64,000 nucleotides of DNA from Axinella damicornis (GCA_963931865.1 OZ007506.1:6227476-6291475); one strand, 5' to 3'. Counted from the first letter of the stretch, positions 48,101 to 60,100 are shown. Numbers and translations are program-made. Notes: a model not told the origin generated them from the sequence alone.

Positions 48101-51100
48101 ACAACATAATGTCATGAGAACAATCAAACCTACCAATCTCAATGCAGGGAACAACCGAGTCATCATATAGGAAACCACCATCACATGACAGGTTCTGTGT
48201 ATAGAAAGATTAGTGAAGAGTTAACATACACAGATGCTCTGCCATTATCTACCCATGCTTTTAGAAGGCCAAGCGGATGGGGACAGCTAGTCAAAATGAA
48301 AATACATGTAATAAAGTGCAAACCCTCACCCCACCCATGTTGCAATTATGCAAACTGCACCGATTGGGTGCGTAGTGCATGTGCCACATGCCACCCTGGG
48401 GTCAAAGTACATAAATGACTATTGTGTTGCTGTAGTTTGCACTAGGCAACATATTCTCATGTTACTTGAGAGTAGACAGGTGACTATACTGTGCCATGGA
48501 TACGAAGTACGTTAAGACGGTGTCCCTCACACCAATCCTGAAAGCTGATGTGCAACTGCAATGCATTACACCTGATAGGGATGGGCCGATACCGATACCC
48601 AATATTTGATACTGTCAGTACTGCCAATACAGTATCAGTGTGATTTGATACGTGCACGTATTTGTGCGCATGTGTGACGTCCACGATTCCAACCTTTGAA
48701 CCTTTCCACATGCCCAAAGAGGATTCGTGATGACATCGGATGGTGATAGCGAGGCTGAATCTTATTCTAAGATCTTGGCTGATGCATCCATTACACCAGG
48801 CGTGCCGTATGCCATTGGCTATACTTTAAGAGGTTACCTGAAGCTGCAGGAGCATTGCACTGCACTGTCTGCTCGGAGGTTGTGAAGCATTCCAGCGACA
48901 CTTCCAAGCACATTGCAAATGTTTGTGATGAGCAGTAGATAATTATGCAAGCAGTACAAAGAGGCTGAAAAGCAAAGGAAGGAGGATGAGCAGAAAGCAG
49001 CCAAGAAGCGAAAGAGTGATAGCCACACACGAATATGTAACAGTGAAACATGCTGTTCTGAGTGGGCAAAGTATCCTACGACGCAAGCAAATTGATAAAG
49101 CTCTTTTGAAGATGATCGCAACGTACATGCAACCGGCATCAACTGTGGAGGACATGGGATCTCAGTCTCTTGGTACATTTACATTTACTAGACTCACTGT
49201 ACCAGCTGCCCAGCAGGAGAACCCTCATGCGAATGATTGGTGGAGATCAAGCAGGAACTTGCACAGATCTCGCACGTAGTTATCACAAGTGACATCTGGA
49301 CATCCAGGACAACACAGAGCTACCTCACTCTTACCTGTCACTTCCTTACCTCTTCGTGGGAGCTGAAACACTTGTACCTGAAACGTTTGAGTTGAACAAC
49401 GACCATACTGCTGATAACAGCACTTCAGAGGGTTGCAGGATCGTGGGAGATTTCCAGCAAAGTAGTAGCACTGGTTACGGACAACGCTGCAAACACTGTT
49501 GCTGCAGCGATCAAGGCTGGTGCAAGTGTGCATGACCTCAAGAGGAAGTGCAAGCAGTCCATCACAGTGTGAAGGCCACAGAGAAGCTGAAGGAGACCCA
49601 GGGCATTCCCGATCATAAGCTCATCCAGGAAGTTTAAACAAGATGGCTACTATCTGCATCACTGAGCAGCATCAGGCTATCACCACTGCTCTTTGCCTAG
49701 CGAATCGCAATGACGTGTGCCTAATGTGGAGCTACTGAAGTCCGCTGTTGCTGTTTTGAAGTCGTTTTAGGCCACCACGAGAGAGGTGTCAGATGAGAAG
49801 TACGCTTCTATTTCGAAGATTATACACCTTGCAAGATCCCTTCAGGACTTGACCACTGGAACTGACAAGGATGTCACTGTGGTCACTAAGCTGACTGCCC
49901 AATTGAGACGCCGTTTCACAAACATTGAGAGAGCTCACTTGCTGGCCATTCCACTCTGCTTGACCCTCGCATTAAGAAACAGGCCTTCCATGATTCTGGG
50001 GCAGTATGCCAAGCAGAGCAGTGGATTATCCAGGAGATGGTGGGGCTTGTGCCTGCAGATTCTTGTCCATCTGGTGATGACACACAATCCACTAACATGG
50101 AGACTGGCTTGTGGGATCTCTTCATGCCAAAGTTGCACAGTCCCAAACATGCAGAACTGGGACCAGCTGTACAGTGTTGGAGGGAAGAAAAATTGCTGAA
50201 GAGCAAATCGTCCCTTGAAAAGATGACCCCTTGGTCTAGTGGAGGGCAACTACCCACTCCTGAGTCAACTCGCCAGAACGTATCTCTGCCTCCCTGTACC
50301 TCTAGCCTCGTTCCCAGCCTTCTACACCTCCAGTGTTTGCTCGCATGCAGAAACTGGAGGTGTAGAAGGCCTGGGAACGAGGCTAGAAAAATCTCAATTG
50401 GGAACCCACTTGACTGTCATGACATGCACGCTAGCCAGCCGTCTTGAATGGATAGCCTTGCAACAAGGCTGACTTTAGGTACAAGTTTGCGGATGCAATC
50501 AGTGTCCGCTCAAGTACCCACAGGGTGAGAGTAATGATGGCCAACAGGAAGACAAAAGTGCTCCAACTTCACCACTAAGGTGAGAGGGCCAGTACACGAC
50601 AGAGATCATGACAGTTTGTTCAGAATGTTCCTGCGAGCTACACAACCACAGTGATGTGCTCATAACTCCTCCAGGTAGGGGTAGGCTAGTGCAACTTCTA
50701 AGTGTGCACTTTGATATTCATATCAAAATGCACACTTAGATCTCAGACTCTAGTCATGACTAGAATCTGAGATCTCACTGTGTGCAGTGCTTGTGCTTGC
50801 ATACGTCTTGCTCAGGCTCACTCCACTGCATTCATCTAGTTTACAATTTTAATGCATGGCGGCAATCACGACGATGGATTCAGAATCTTCGCTGCGACTC
50901 ACAGGAAGACAAAGGCACTCATACATATGTACCTCCACTACCAAGGTGAGTTTCAGCACAATCTGCAATTCTGAAGACAAACGTGTGAACATGGAGACCA
51001 ACGTTCTAGTCCGTCGGTTGTCCCACAAGTTTGAAGAGTCATTGGTTGATGATTTGGCACTCTCGGAAGCATTTCAGAAGCTCGGATATGACCATATCAG

Positions 51101-53970
51101 TAAAGATCAAGCGCTTGCTTGGTACTTGGAAGTGAACTCTTCAGCATGCTACTAACGGGGAAAGTCAAGATGTCGGATGGGGCTTTGCGTCAAGCTTCTA
51201 GACTTGTTGATGCTGCATAGTGGTTTTTGTTTTGAATTATCACCTCTATGTGGTTTCAAATTAACACCGTGATTACATTCCACGGAAGTGTGCTAGCACA
51301 CCCAATGTTACTGCACGTGTTTCCGAGGGGCAAACACACTCCTGGTAGCCATTGCAAACCCGGTTGCGACTCGCTGTAGCGCGCGCAAGCTAAGTATTGC
51401 AGTTCATTGCACATGCCACGTGGCAGCCACGCTAAGTCGATTGCTATCAATGGCGTCCAAAGGGAAGACAAGAAATTATTACAGCGCTCATAACTTTGCC
51501 AGCACTGTGAGTGTCGGCAAGTAAGAATCAGTGAACAAGAGCGATCACGACCGTGTGGTCAGAATCTCTGTGGGTCTTTCGTGAGAGCTGTTCTGGCAAT
51601 GAAAGTCGAAGTGGCTCGAGCAACATTAATGGCGGCCGACGGCACGACAAAAGCGATCGTATCTCCAGCACCAAGGTAAATTTCAGCACACAAATTGTAC
51701 GCTTGGGTCACTGCATGATAGCGATCACGGTGGTGTAGGCAGCTTCTTCGTAGGCCATTCCTAAGGTAGTCAAAGGTTACATTATTTACATTTCAGTACG
51801 CGGCACAATTTTTCCCCTACCAGGAGTGTAACTTCTAGTAGATCGAGCACGAGACTAGCATGATTGTAATAGTGATTGCATCCACCACCTCATAGTTACA
51901 GCTAGCCTCGTTCCCAGGTTGCCTGTAGGCGGTTAGCCTACGGCTCATTCCAATTAACGCACACATTACATGGGACAATATTTCCCCTACTGGGAATACT
52001 CTTGCAAATCATGACATATTTTATGCCGGAGACTCCCATTGACAAACCATTCTAGTGAACCTCAAGAGCTCTGTACTATGCTGCCAGTCAGCAATTAGCA
52101 CTACTGAACACACTTCCAACTATCACCAGTTTAGGACCACAAATTCTATGAACCTTGTTGCTGAGTAGGTGTGTTCTTGAAGGCGTTTCACCTGAAATAG
52201 TTCACACCGCATCCTTCGGAGGGGATGTAAAGCCGTCGGTCCCGGGGGACCTGGGTCCATAGGCTCTGCCTTCTCCAGACCCACGTTAGCCACCATCGTG
52301 GTAAACCCCCTCAAGGGAAGTCAAGTGCAAGTGCAAGTGCTGCATGCTAAGCTCTGGTCCACAGAAATGGCTGCTAGTTGTCATGTGCATTTCCTGAAAT
52401 GCCACATGAAACTGCCCTCTACTGGCCGCAGGGTTGAACCGAACCACCTTAGCCTCGTTCTCAGGCCCCCGTCTTGGGCCTGTGAACGAGGCTAGAATTA
52501 CATCTATGGCTTGTAGTAAGAAGTGCTTGGTACCAGGTGACGTTAGGAGTTTACAGCACTGCTGTACCTCCCATAACTTGGCTCCTAGCAAACCACAAGG
52601 AAACCCCAGGAGGATAACTGACTCAATGGACCTAGTTACCTCAATGTCGCTTTGAACCCCCAGAGCCGCATACCGGCACTTTTGTGTGTGTTCCTCCACT
52701 GACGCCCTCGGAATGAAGTGGTGCTTGTTAACAGGACACTGTATCAGAGTGGGGTGGGCCTGCACTTCCTGAGGATGGGAAACACATGTGGTTAATATGA
52801 TAACTCTCAGAACATAGCCTCGTTCCCAGGCTCTCTCCCACATGCATGTACAAGCAATTGGAGTGGAATCACTGGAATGGGACAAAAAAACCTACAGCTA
52901 TTATGTGAATACTGTCACACATAGAGAGGACTCTATTGTGTGTGGTAGCATGGCACAGCACTAGTTGTGTGGACATTGAGGCAGGGAGAGCAGTGAGGAA
53001 AATGTCTTGGGTAAAACTATGGATCCAATGTCGGAATGCTGCTGTCAGTGTTAAGCCACATTGGCCAACCAGATTTCAAATTCTACTATAGGCCTATGCC
53101 GAAATTAATTTATCGTGATGTCATCGTTCTTTGTTTGATATTACAAGCTGTAACTAACCAATAACTTTCAAGTTCTGAAAACAAAGTTTGCAAGATTTTC
53201 GTAACTGAAGATGAGATATAGCGTTCGATGTTTGGAGATACCAAAGATTTCCTGTGACACAAATGTTCCTATGGAATCCCCATCTCCCAAAATAATGGTC
53301 CACTTCTGCACTAGTCTCGCGGGCCAGCCTCTCGCCACACCCACTGCGGGGAGGGGAGAGTCTGGGAAAATTGCCATATGGCTCTCGTATTGCACGATCA
53401 GCAGTAGGGCAGCTGGCTAAGTAGGTGCGAACATAATTGGGAGTGTGTGTAGTAAAAAACCATTGATGCTGGGGTACATACTAGTGTACTGAAAGGCAAC
53501 CGCCGCTCCATTGAATCCACTTAACACGCCAAGAAATTCCTGGCGTGTTAGATACGAGACGATGATGGGAATTTTCCCAGACTCTCCCCTCCCCGCAGTG
53601 GGTGTGGCGAGAGGCTGGCCTGCGAGACTACTTCTGCACGTGCAGTGTCATGCGGTGAACCCTGAACTTTGACCTTTGGACTAACACGTTCTTAGTTCCA
53701 GAGCATTCTGGTTCAGATTGTACTGTTTCCATGTTGTTTAACCTCACTTTTTGTATCGCTGTTCGTCTTAAATGCAATATGTCTGAGAAAATATTATGGT
53801 CTAGCTCTGTCGCTCGCCTTTGGTAGCAGACTGTCCCTCTTCCAGCCTAGATGCTGCAGCAGTGAGCCCATCCATTGCTCGTGCTCCTCGACAAGAGATG
53901 ACAGCAGACACAGCGCTTTCTGGCGCTCGCAGAAGCTGCGGGGAGCTGAAGCAGTTGCTTCAGCAGCCAT
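36553..53970 (-). CDS. SNRNP48: U11/U12 snRNP 48-kDa protein, 13 exons modelled, 687 aa, with a large central insertion
   Basis: Modelled exons (coding order): 53970-53818, 52768-52640, 48194-48134, 48039-47979, 45995-45831, 45370-45301, 45254-45171, 44689-44580, 43419-43289, 42733-42579, 42483-42357, 39916-39738, 37191-36553; every junction phase agrees. Conserved parts seen: an N-terminal helix (LLQHLGWKRDSLL), the CHHC zinc finger (CPVNKHHFIPRASVEEHTQKC), which in this family reads the U12-type 5' splice site, a GGFLYDD..VPCIEI block, LSTEERRILYDYVVE, then YLETLKAERDYKRRRQTYRA and an RS-rich tail. The human protein is about 340 aa; exons 5-10 add about 238 residues with no counterpart I know. 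Exon 1 ends in a GC donor and exon 6-7 boundaries are the weakest part. Conserved-block exons are near certain; insertion exons are an inference. Confidence 0.75.
37900..38970. repeat. Degenerate tandem repeats in the last SNRNP48 intron
   Basis: The phrases gtgaagaagggagag, cccatattcaactgctg, ttgaccatctgggcta and gagccattgcataaa recur in order at irregular intervals of about 110-200 bp. They look like decayed tandem copies. A transposon-end fragment (agtctcattcccaggcc, about 38552) is also present. Confidence 0.6.
39146..39655. repeat. Minisatellite, about 47-bp unit
   Basis: About ten copies of a unit containing ggacataggtccaccccagg, atcatcccgggatggg and tagactgacca. It lies in the SNRNP48 intron between the last two exons. 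Confidence 0.85.
40115..40222. mobile_element. Truncated copy of the TA-flanked MITE family
   Basis: It has attaagcgcagctcacttat at the left and gactacgg then TA at the right, as in 8269-8429 and 32981-33258. The left terminal repeat is eroded. Confidence 0.45.
40618..40725. mobile_element. 108-bp hairpin MITE with exact 9-bp target duplication
   Basis: TAGCCTCGTTCCCAGGC and its complement form the ends. The flanks are gggtatgat on both sides (40609-40617, 40726-40734). Confidence 0.8.
40903..41094 (-). pseudogene. Fragment of an invertebrate GYHVY-type uncharacterised protein
   Basis: A minus-strand stretch bounded by stops reads GFCVRGYHVFDDT, then CEHEL and GHRDGK. It resembles a domain common in marine-invertebrate uncharacterised proteins (VRGYHVY near the start). 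It is short, lies in a SNRNP48 intron and fits no splice phase, so it is probably a relic. Confidence 0.35.
41359..41392. repeat. C homopolymer, 34 bases
   Basis: An uninterrupted run of C in an SNRNP48 intron. Read length limits and slippage make the true length uncertain. Confidence 0.85.
41520..42330. repeat. Decayed minisatellite of about 22-bp units, interrupted by a MITE
   Basis: Units with gggaatgagcctgggatagg lie on both sides of the MITE at 41646-42173. So the array existed first and the element jumped into it. Confidence 0.7.
41646..42173. mobile_element. 528-bp TA-flanked MITE with perfect 25-bp inverted ends
   Basis: The ends CCGTAAGCGCTCTAAATTTG (continuing five bases) and their exact complement are flanked by TA (41644-41645, 42174-42175). 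Internal frames of 60-80 codons show no transposase motif. TA target and end style fit the Tc1/mariner/pogo group. Confidence 0.75.
42772..42912. repeat. Purine-only G-rich tract
   Basis: About 140 bases of G with A, no pyrimidine except two T. It sits just before SNRNP48 exon 10 on the coding strand side, where it would read as a long polypyrimidine tract. Confidence 0.8.
43436..43800. repeat. (GGGA)n microsatellite
   Basis: About 360 bp of GGGA units with occasional changes. It lies immediately upstream, in transcript order, of SNRNP48 exon 9 (43419). It produces the long Pro/Ser frames at 43269-43869 that are not genes beyond the exon itself. Confidence 0.9.
45085..45113. repeat. G homopolymer, 29 bases
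   Basis: An uninterrupted run of G just downstream, in transcript order, of SNRNP48 exon 7. Confidence 0.8.
45436..45509. mobile_element. 74-bp hairpin MITE nested in an older relative, exact 9-bp target duplication
   Basis: TAGCCTCGCTCCCAGGC and its complement form the ends. The flanks atcaaatac (45427-45435, 45510-45518) are identical. The outer sequence (ccgtatttcatactggaag ... tggcagtgggaacggcctgg) is a relative of the copy at 59576-60007, so this is a nested insertion. Confidence 0.8.
46606..46648. mobile_element. 43-bp palindromic element, AGGAGCGCATAATG ends
   Basis: The arms pair with about two mismatches. It interrupts a TAGCCTCG-type MITE end (gttcccagga ... gccccaggc). It is related to the AAGAGCGCAT palindromes at 19639 and 20953. 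Confidence 0.55.
47088..47127. mobile_element. 40-bp hairpin MITE, TAGTCTCG ends
   Basis: TAGTCTCGTGCCCAGACC pairs with its complement across a short loop. The flanks share only gatgat, so the target duplication is not exact. An ill-defined second end (cctcattcccaggccctag) lies just before. Confidence 0.55.
48715..50250 (+). pseudogene. hAT transposase relic (ZBED-like), many frameshifts
   Basis: This is in the large second intron of SNRNP48, opposite strand. Pieces in shifting frames match hAT transposases: TSDIWTSRTTQSYLTLTCHF, a LVTDNAANTV segment, and the C-terminal STLLDPRIKKQAF block near 49950-49985. In-frame stops and frame changes occur throughout, so it is dead. A hairpin MITE (50303-50385) lies just beyond. 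Confidence 0.65.
50303..50385. mobile_element. 83-bp hairpin MITE, TAGCCTCG ends
   Basis: Long arms (cttctacacctccagtgttt and complement) surround a small loop. The ends match the family. No exact target duplication remains. Confidence 0.6.
50700..50775. repeat. Two adjacent hairpins
   Basis: The first (50700-50737) pairs aagtgtgca with tgcacactt around gatat..atatc. The second (50738-50775) pairs agatctcaga with tctgagatct around ctagtcatgactag. They touch with no spacer. Confidence 0.6.
50776..52449. other. Rest of SNRNP48 intron 2, unexplained plus-strand frames
   Basis: A plus-strand frame at 50856-51155 reads plausibly protein-like (LVRRLSHKFEESLVDDLALS, then KLGYDHISKDQALAWYLE), but I recognise no family. 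Two segments (about 50930-50965 and 51665-51700) share an ACCAAG then gtRaRtttcagcaca string, a possible duplicated donor. A one-sided MITE end lies near 51902. Confidence 0.35.
52450..52494. mobile_element. 45-bp hairpin MITE, TAGCCTCG ends
   Basis: TAGCCTCGTTCTCAGGCC pairs with ggcctgtgaacgaggcta. The flanks do not match exactly, so it is older or rearranged. Confidence 0.6.
53312..53630. mobile_element. 319-bp MITE with about 60-bp inverted ends and exact 9-bp target duplication
   Basis: The ends begin TAGTCTCGCGGGCCAGCCTC and pair over about 60 bases with the right end. cttctgcac flanks both sides (53303-53311, 53631-53639). It is in intron 1 of SNRNP48, near its donor. Confidence 0.8.
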
Positions 53971-54170
53971 CTTTAATTGAATCAGTCAAACGCATAAATG
54001 AAGGGTTCTCCCCCCAAACTTGACAAAATTAATAATGCCCACAGCTTGCCTCGTTCCCAGGCCTGGGCGGAGGCCTGGGAACGAGGCTAGGCCAGACTAC
54101 TTGTCTAGTCTGTGCCGACAAAGCCGTATTTATTTGCAAGTTGCCTACAAGTGGCTAGCTGCTTGGTGAG
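53971..54170. promoter_or_regulatory. Bidirectional promoter interval, SNRNP48 / NKAIN
   Basis: Only 200 bp separate the two divergent start codons. No TATA box is seen. The interval is inferred from gene layout. Confidence 0.4.
54047..54089. mobile_element. 43-bp hairpin MITE in the SNRNP48-NKAIN shared promoter
   Basis: TGCCTCGTTCCCAGGCC pairs with ggcctgggaacgaggc. It sits in the 200-bp gap between the two divergent start codons, so it may be part of the shared promoter. Confidence 0.6.
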
Positions 54171-57100
54171 ATGGCGACGTACGCGGGATGGAGGAAGGCA
54201 GTAGCCATTGCTTTCTATCTGCTCTCTTTCTTGAGCTTGGTAAGTAAGTCCATGTGCATGCAATGATGCAGATACCGCCATAAATTCCATTATGTTGTGC
54301 ATGTAGAATTGCAGTTAGCATGGCTGGAGGTTTTTATGCGCAGTAACTTTAATTCTTCACTGAGATCTAAACTGACTGGCTTGTGATTGTTGTTCGAGGA
54401 ACTGATGATAATAGTCAGAAACATGTTGGTATACAAACTCAATTTGCAGCAATGTGTTACTAACCATATGGTGTAACTTTGACGTTACACCATGGTGTAA
54501 CTAAAACTTCTGTGCATAGGGCATAGACTACACAGTATGGTTTCAATATCATGCTGTTGTCCTGTCAGCTAGAAATTGCTTTTAGGGAGGACGCGACCAG
54601 TGAGTAACTCCTAAGTATATGCTGTGCACTTGAACTGTGAAATTGATATAGTTGGACCACCCTCAGCAAATTTTGGAGATCTGTCTGTTACCTATACTTA
54701 AAGTATGTACTTCCTGCCGGACCAATATCCATGTCGTATACATTTCCTATGAACGATGTGATTTCGCCATGCTGTAAGATAATGCTTTGATAAACACTTG
54801 ATGGGGACATTCAGAAAGTGCCAGAAGATTTGCTCTCAAATGCTTTGTACTGTAACTGGATGCCAAGGAGACAACATTGAATGCAGGGTGTTGCCTCCGC
54901 TTTGATGTGTTCTGTTCTGTACTCACATTGCTTGGGCTCCAGCCAAAATAATAGTTTTCACTATGGAAATTTTCAACGGTGATGTGGTTGTAATTGTATT
55001 CATCCTATACACCATGGTTATAGTAAAATAAAACATTCTTTGCAGCTTCTTTCTGTGGAGCGGATGGTGTTTGACGTCTTTGGCCAGATGTGGGGCACCA
55101 TGCTGATCAACGGCATGACTGCTCTGTGCATCCTCACTGGAATGGCAGGGGTGTGCATCCCGGAGAGGCTGGCCATTGGAGTGGTATGTGTGTGGTGTCA
55201 GAGCTAGTTGTACGTCTTCATGGGATGTGTGACATTTGTAGTGCTTGTGCAGTTCACTTGCTCCAGGATCATGTTAGCAGCTCTTCCCACAGAAATTTTT
55301 GAGTAGATCATGACAAAAATTGTATGATACATTGGTAGAAAGAGTGAGGGGTGTGGCTTCCTGTGTACCTGTTAAAGTGTGTTGCATAGCTACCCACCTT
55401 TGGGGGGAACACTGGAAGTTAAACCTTTGATATGTCTGTGATGGTGCGTTGATCCTCACTAGAGTCAGTCTAGCAGCTAGCCCCTCTCTGCCTGGCCGGT
55501 CACACCCACAGTCATGTGTCTTGCAGAGCATCATGTACAATGTAGCACACAGCTCTGTCCATTGTCTATTATCATTCTCTGCAAGGATAACCAACTCCCA
55601 TGAAAAGTTTAATGGCTATAGAGAATTTCTGATCAATCACCAAAACTTTAGAGGAGTCAGTTTTTCTGTAGAAGATTGTTAATAAGGGACCTAGGCCAGT
55701 TCCAGGACCCTGTAGGTGATCAAAATAACTGATGCAGGTGGGGATATGAGGGTATGATAATCAATGCAGGATCTTGCTCAGCCTGTTAACGTCTTGGTGG
55801 TAGGAAATATCATTTCAATGGTACAACAGCAGCATATTTATACAAAACTGTGCACTACCAAATATAGTATGACACAACTAGGAACAATGCTAGGTAACAC
55901 GTACATGTGACAATAAACACACCAATTAACCAGTAGCAGTATTAGTGGTGGTACTGTATGTGAATAGAGTCCATTCCACAATTCCCAGATTGGTTTGGAA
56001 TGGGACTATGCTGTATTTGTATTCCATCTGTACTTCATTATCCACTGCTCACCAGGATGTAGGTTTTTCTTCCCCTTTACTAAGTCAACTACTAGCTGTT
56101 GTGATTGTCTCAACTTCCCAGGGTGAGCCCCAAAGTGCAATCTCTGTCCCAAATGATTGCAGTGAGTAGTGGTTGGTATAGAGCAATTGCAGGGCTGCTT
56201 TTTATCCGTTAAAGTGGACTTCATTAGCCTCATACCCTGTCCTTCTCACCGCAGCATTTGTCACACAAGGCTAGGACTCTAGTCATATTGTTTACCAAAG
56301 GTTGTGGTCTGGCCACCCCTGGGAGTTCCATGTGCACCTACAGCTCTTGCCCAAACTAATGTGTTTGTCTCCATGCGGTCTTGTTTTGGTTGTTTCAGGC
56401 AGACACCACAAAGTGACCACTGAGTGAACTGACTATGAATAATGATGCACTACCGCTTGGGCTCAAGCCCTAGTGTAAACAGCAGGTACTGTATTACCAC
56501 ATCACATGTGTGGGAGGCAGCGCCCTTTTCACTTCATGAGTGGCTGCATCATATATCCCCCCCCCCCCCCCCCCTCCATGTCAGCTGGTATGTCTGACCT
56601 ACCGACACTCCAGACTGAGTTCTGTAAGGAAATACGGTCAGGTACATAGAGTAGCTTAATTGTGCGGAAGGTCGGGTATACTTTAACAGCAATTAGATCA
56701 AGGAAACCGATTATAGTTCAATCACACTGTGGTAATCTTCTTCAGGCGTATTTCTGTCTAGTCATTTATTTCTTCGTAGGCTGGTAGTAACCCAATCATT
56801 TCGCTGAGAACGAGGCTACGCTTGCAGCACTCTCAGACTGTTTGGGTTTAGAATATCAGTCGCTAGTTGTTTACTTGTACCTTGTGATTGACGGACGTTT
56901 GGAGAATAAACAGGTACAGAATAATCATGTACAGTACTGCATGTTTCGGGTGTAGCTATGCACATAGCCAGTCAAAACATATATAACTTGTACTGACATT
57001 GAATGGCAAGTAATGAAAGAGTAACTGTATTACACACGCTGTTGATGTCGCTGTGTTGTCTGTGTGTTGTCTGTCGCTTTGTTTCTGTTGCTTAGCAATC

Positions 57101-60100
57101 TAAACTAATAGTCCATGTCCCTTACCACAATAACCTGCTGCCACACCCCACCACTCCCTCCGCCCCGTTCTACTCAAAGTTGAAAGCAATTGGTTGCTAA
57201 GCACCAAACAGCAAGCATGAAATATTGTTTTGTGTGTGAATTTTGTTCTCTTCTTTGAGTGAGCTAATTGTGGCTGTGAGCAGTTGGCAAACCGTAGTAG
57301 CTATCTGATCTGCAAGCAGATTTGTGAGAACTTTGTCAGCAAATGGAAGCAATCTATGCTGGGGTTGGTTTGGGTCTGGGGCCGAGAATAGCCCTCTTTA
57401 TGCACCGATACTCGGATCAGCTATCAGATAGCAGGTCCTCCCTATCCACTAATATTACGCCGACACTTGGATCGACTATCAGATATGAGCTATAATTGGC
57501 CACAAAATAGACTGAAAGTAGATGTACGTAGATAGATAGATAGATAGATCGGCTATTATTATCAGCAAATATTTGCTATTGATATTGGTTATTGGAGTAT
57601 TGGCTAAATTCCGTATCAGTACAACTCTAGATGGCCATTGCAAGTGATCTGAAACTGAAAGTAGGAATGGGTTGGGAATAAAGTAGTTGCTTTCAGTGGT
57701 AACAGGTAGGATTACACCGTTAGGGCTGTGTTCTCAATGGTAAAGGTGTAATCCTACCTTAATTTGTTCTTGCTATGACAGTGCCACTTGGTCAGGAGGC
57801 TTGGCTTCGGTAATTACCTACCAATAAAGAAAGTCTCTGCTGGCACATACCAGCAGTCTCTAATCCTGGAATCGATCTAAGTGGACAGTATGTTGTGCCA
57901 GTGGGCGTAGGGTAAAATCTAACTGCTATACATTATGACGCCCAGTAATGATCTTGTTGTCCAGCTATTCCGTTATTCCTTATTACGGGCTCCCCCATTT
58001 TCCATTCCACGCCAATGCAAGCTAACTTAAGCCTGCAGGAAAAGTTGCTTGTACATACTGTCAAGAGTGCTCCTGTACAGCAGGAAATTTGGGGAGTGGC
58101 ATGCATGAATCAAAGTTGGTGAGACCAAAAATTGGCAGTTCAGGAGACGTTGAGGCTAGCAGCTTGTTCTCAGTCCTTCATCCACTCTTGTCATGAATCT
58201 GTTTACCCTGTGGGGGAGAGCCTGGGAAATCGGCTAGGTTTCTGCCTTCAAATGTGACTGCTGGTCCTGGCCTGCCTGGCCTGAGGTCAGCTGTTCATTT
58301 GCATTTTAGGTATGTACAATAAGTATCATTTTTGAGAATGTTTTCCTAACTGATGGGCATGTTTGCAGCTGGTAGGTCATATGTGTGTGGATATGGACAT
58401 ATTGTCTGTCTATCCATTACTGTAACAGCTACACTGTACGTTCTTTTGTTTACTAATGGGTATCTTGCAACTCGGTTTCTTGCAACTCGGCTTGTCATGC
58501 GTGCTGGGTGGGTCATGGGTGTGCACACATATGGACGTGTCTGTTGTCTCTATCCTTTGCGGTCACAGACAGCTACACTGTGTCTGATGTCCATGATTGC
58601 ATTGCAGCAGAAATCAGACCTCAAACAAACACTCATCAAGACATATTGTTATGAATTGCCAGCCATAGGCTGCAAGCAAACACTGATACTGTACAAGTCC
58701 CTGAGCCAATTGTAACCCACTTCATCTTGCATTCAGAGACCATATTCCCTCTCCCTTGCCAACTTTTGATGTTGCTGTAATTCGATCCTTGCTACCAATG
58801 TGTGCATACAGAGGATTGTATAGCTGCTTACATACACCTTCCCACATGCACATGTGAATGGAATGAGAATGGAGCAATTTTTTTCCCCAGGATGTTAAGC
58901 TCACCCCCACACCCGGCCCACACATCCCCACCTCCCACGAACACACATCCCCAACCCCCATTGCCAACTGCCAGCAGCATACAGCTGTATGCCATGATTG
59001 TTAGTACATGGTAGATACATACCTCAATCCTTTCCTCTCTCTTGCAGTACTGCACATGGAATGTGATATCAATTGGACTGAATCTTGTGGTGATCTTCAT
59101 ATACAATGACGTAGGGTTACTGAATGAGGTGAGTGTATGTGTGATATTATTGTATCCATCAATGTGGAGGGGTGGAGTGTGCGGTGGTGTGCATATGTGG
59201 ACAGGTGTGTGGTGGAGGGGTGGAGCATGCAGTGGTGTGCATATGTGGACAGGTGTGTGGTGGAGGGGTGGAGGGTGCGGTAGTGTGCATATGTGGACAG
59301 GTGTGTGGTGGAGGGGTGGAGCGTGCGGTGGTGTGCATATGTGGACAGGTGTGTGGTGGAGGGGTGGAGCGTGCGGTGGTGTGCATATGTAGACAGGTGT
59401 GTGGTGGAGGGGTGGAGCGTGCGGTGGTGTGCATATGTGGACAGGTGTGTGGTGGAGCATGGACGTGATATTCATGCGAATGTTGTGCATGTAGTTTCGT
59501 ACGTGGAGAGTTGCATGGGATGGAGTATGTGCGGGAGTGCGCATGTGCATGTATGCAGACCTGCATAGGGCTAAGTAGCCTTGTTCCCAGGCTGTTCCCA
59601 CCGCCAGTATTTCATCGCTTCCAGTATGAAATACGGCAGGGGAAGGCCTAGGAGATCTGGTCACGTGCGATGCCATCAAGTAGACACATGGTAGACACAC
59701 GGAGGGCGGTACCCGACGAAGAATATTTTATAATAATATCTCGACGTCCTGTGTTGTACTGTCCGTCCAATGGCTGGATATCAGAGCGTTCGCAAGGCAG
59801 ACGATCGATACCGTTTGTTGTTCACAACGCCGGGGACGGATCAATGTGAAACAGGTATTTTAACAGTTGGGCACCGCCCCCCGTGTGTCTACCGTCTGTC
59901 TACCTGATGTCATCGCACGTGACCAGATCTCCCAGGCCTTCCCCCGCCGTATTTCATACTGGAAGTGATGAAATACTGGCGGTGGGAACGGCCTGGGAAC
60001 GAGGATAGGGCTAATTAAGTGAGTGAATGAGTGTGTGTGTGTAGAATGTATATGGGTAGTGCGGGTGTGTGTGTGTATACTGTTAACAGGCCACTCAACA

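Noticed and set aside
59159..59700. Cys/His/Thr-rich frames around the 48-bp minisatellite
   Set aside because: Repeat translations within an NKAIN intron.
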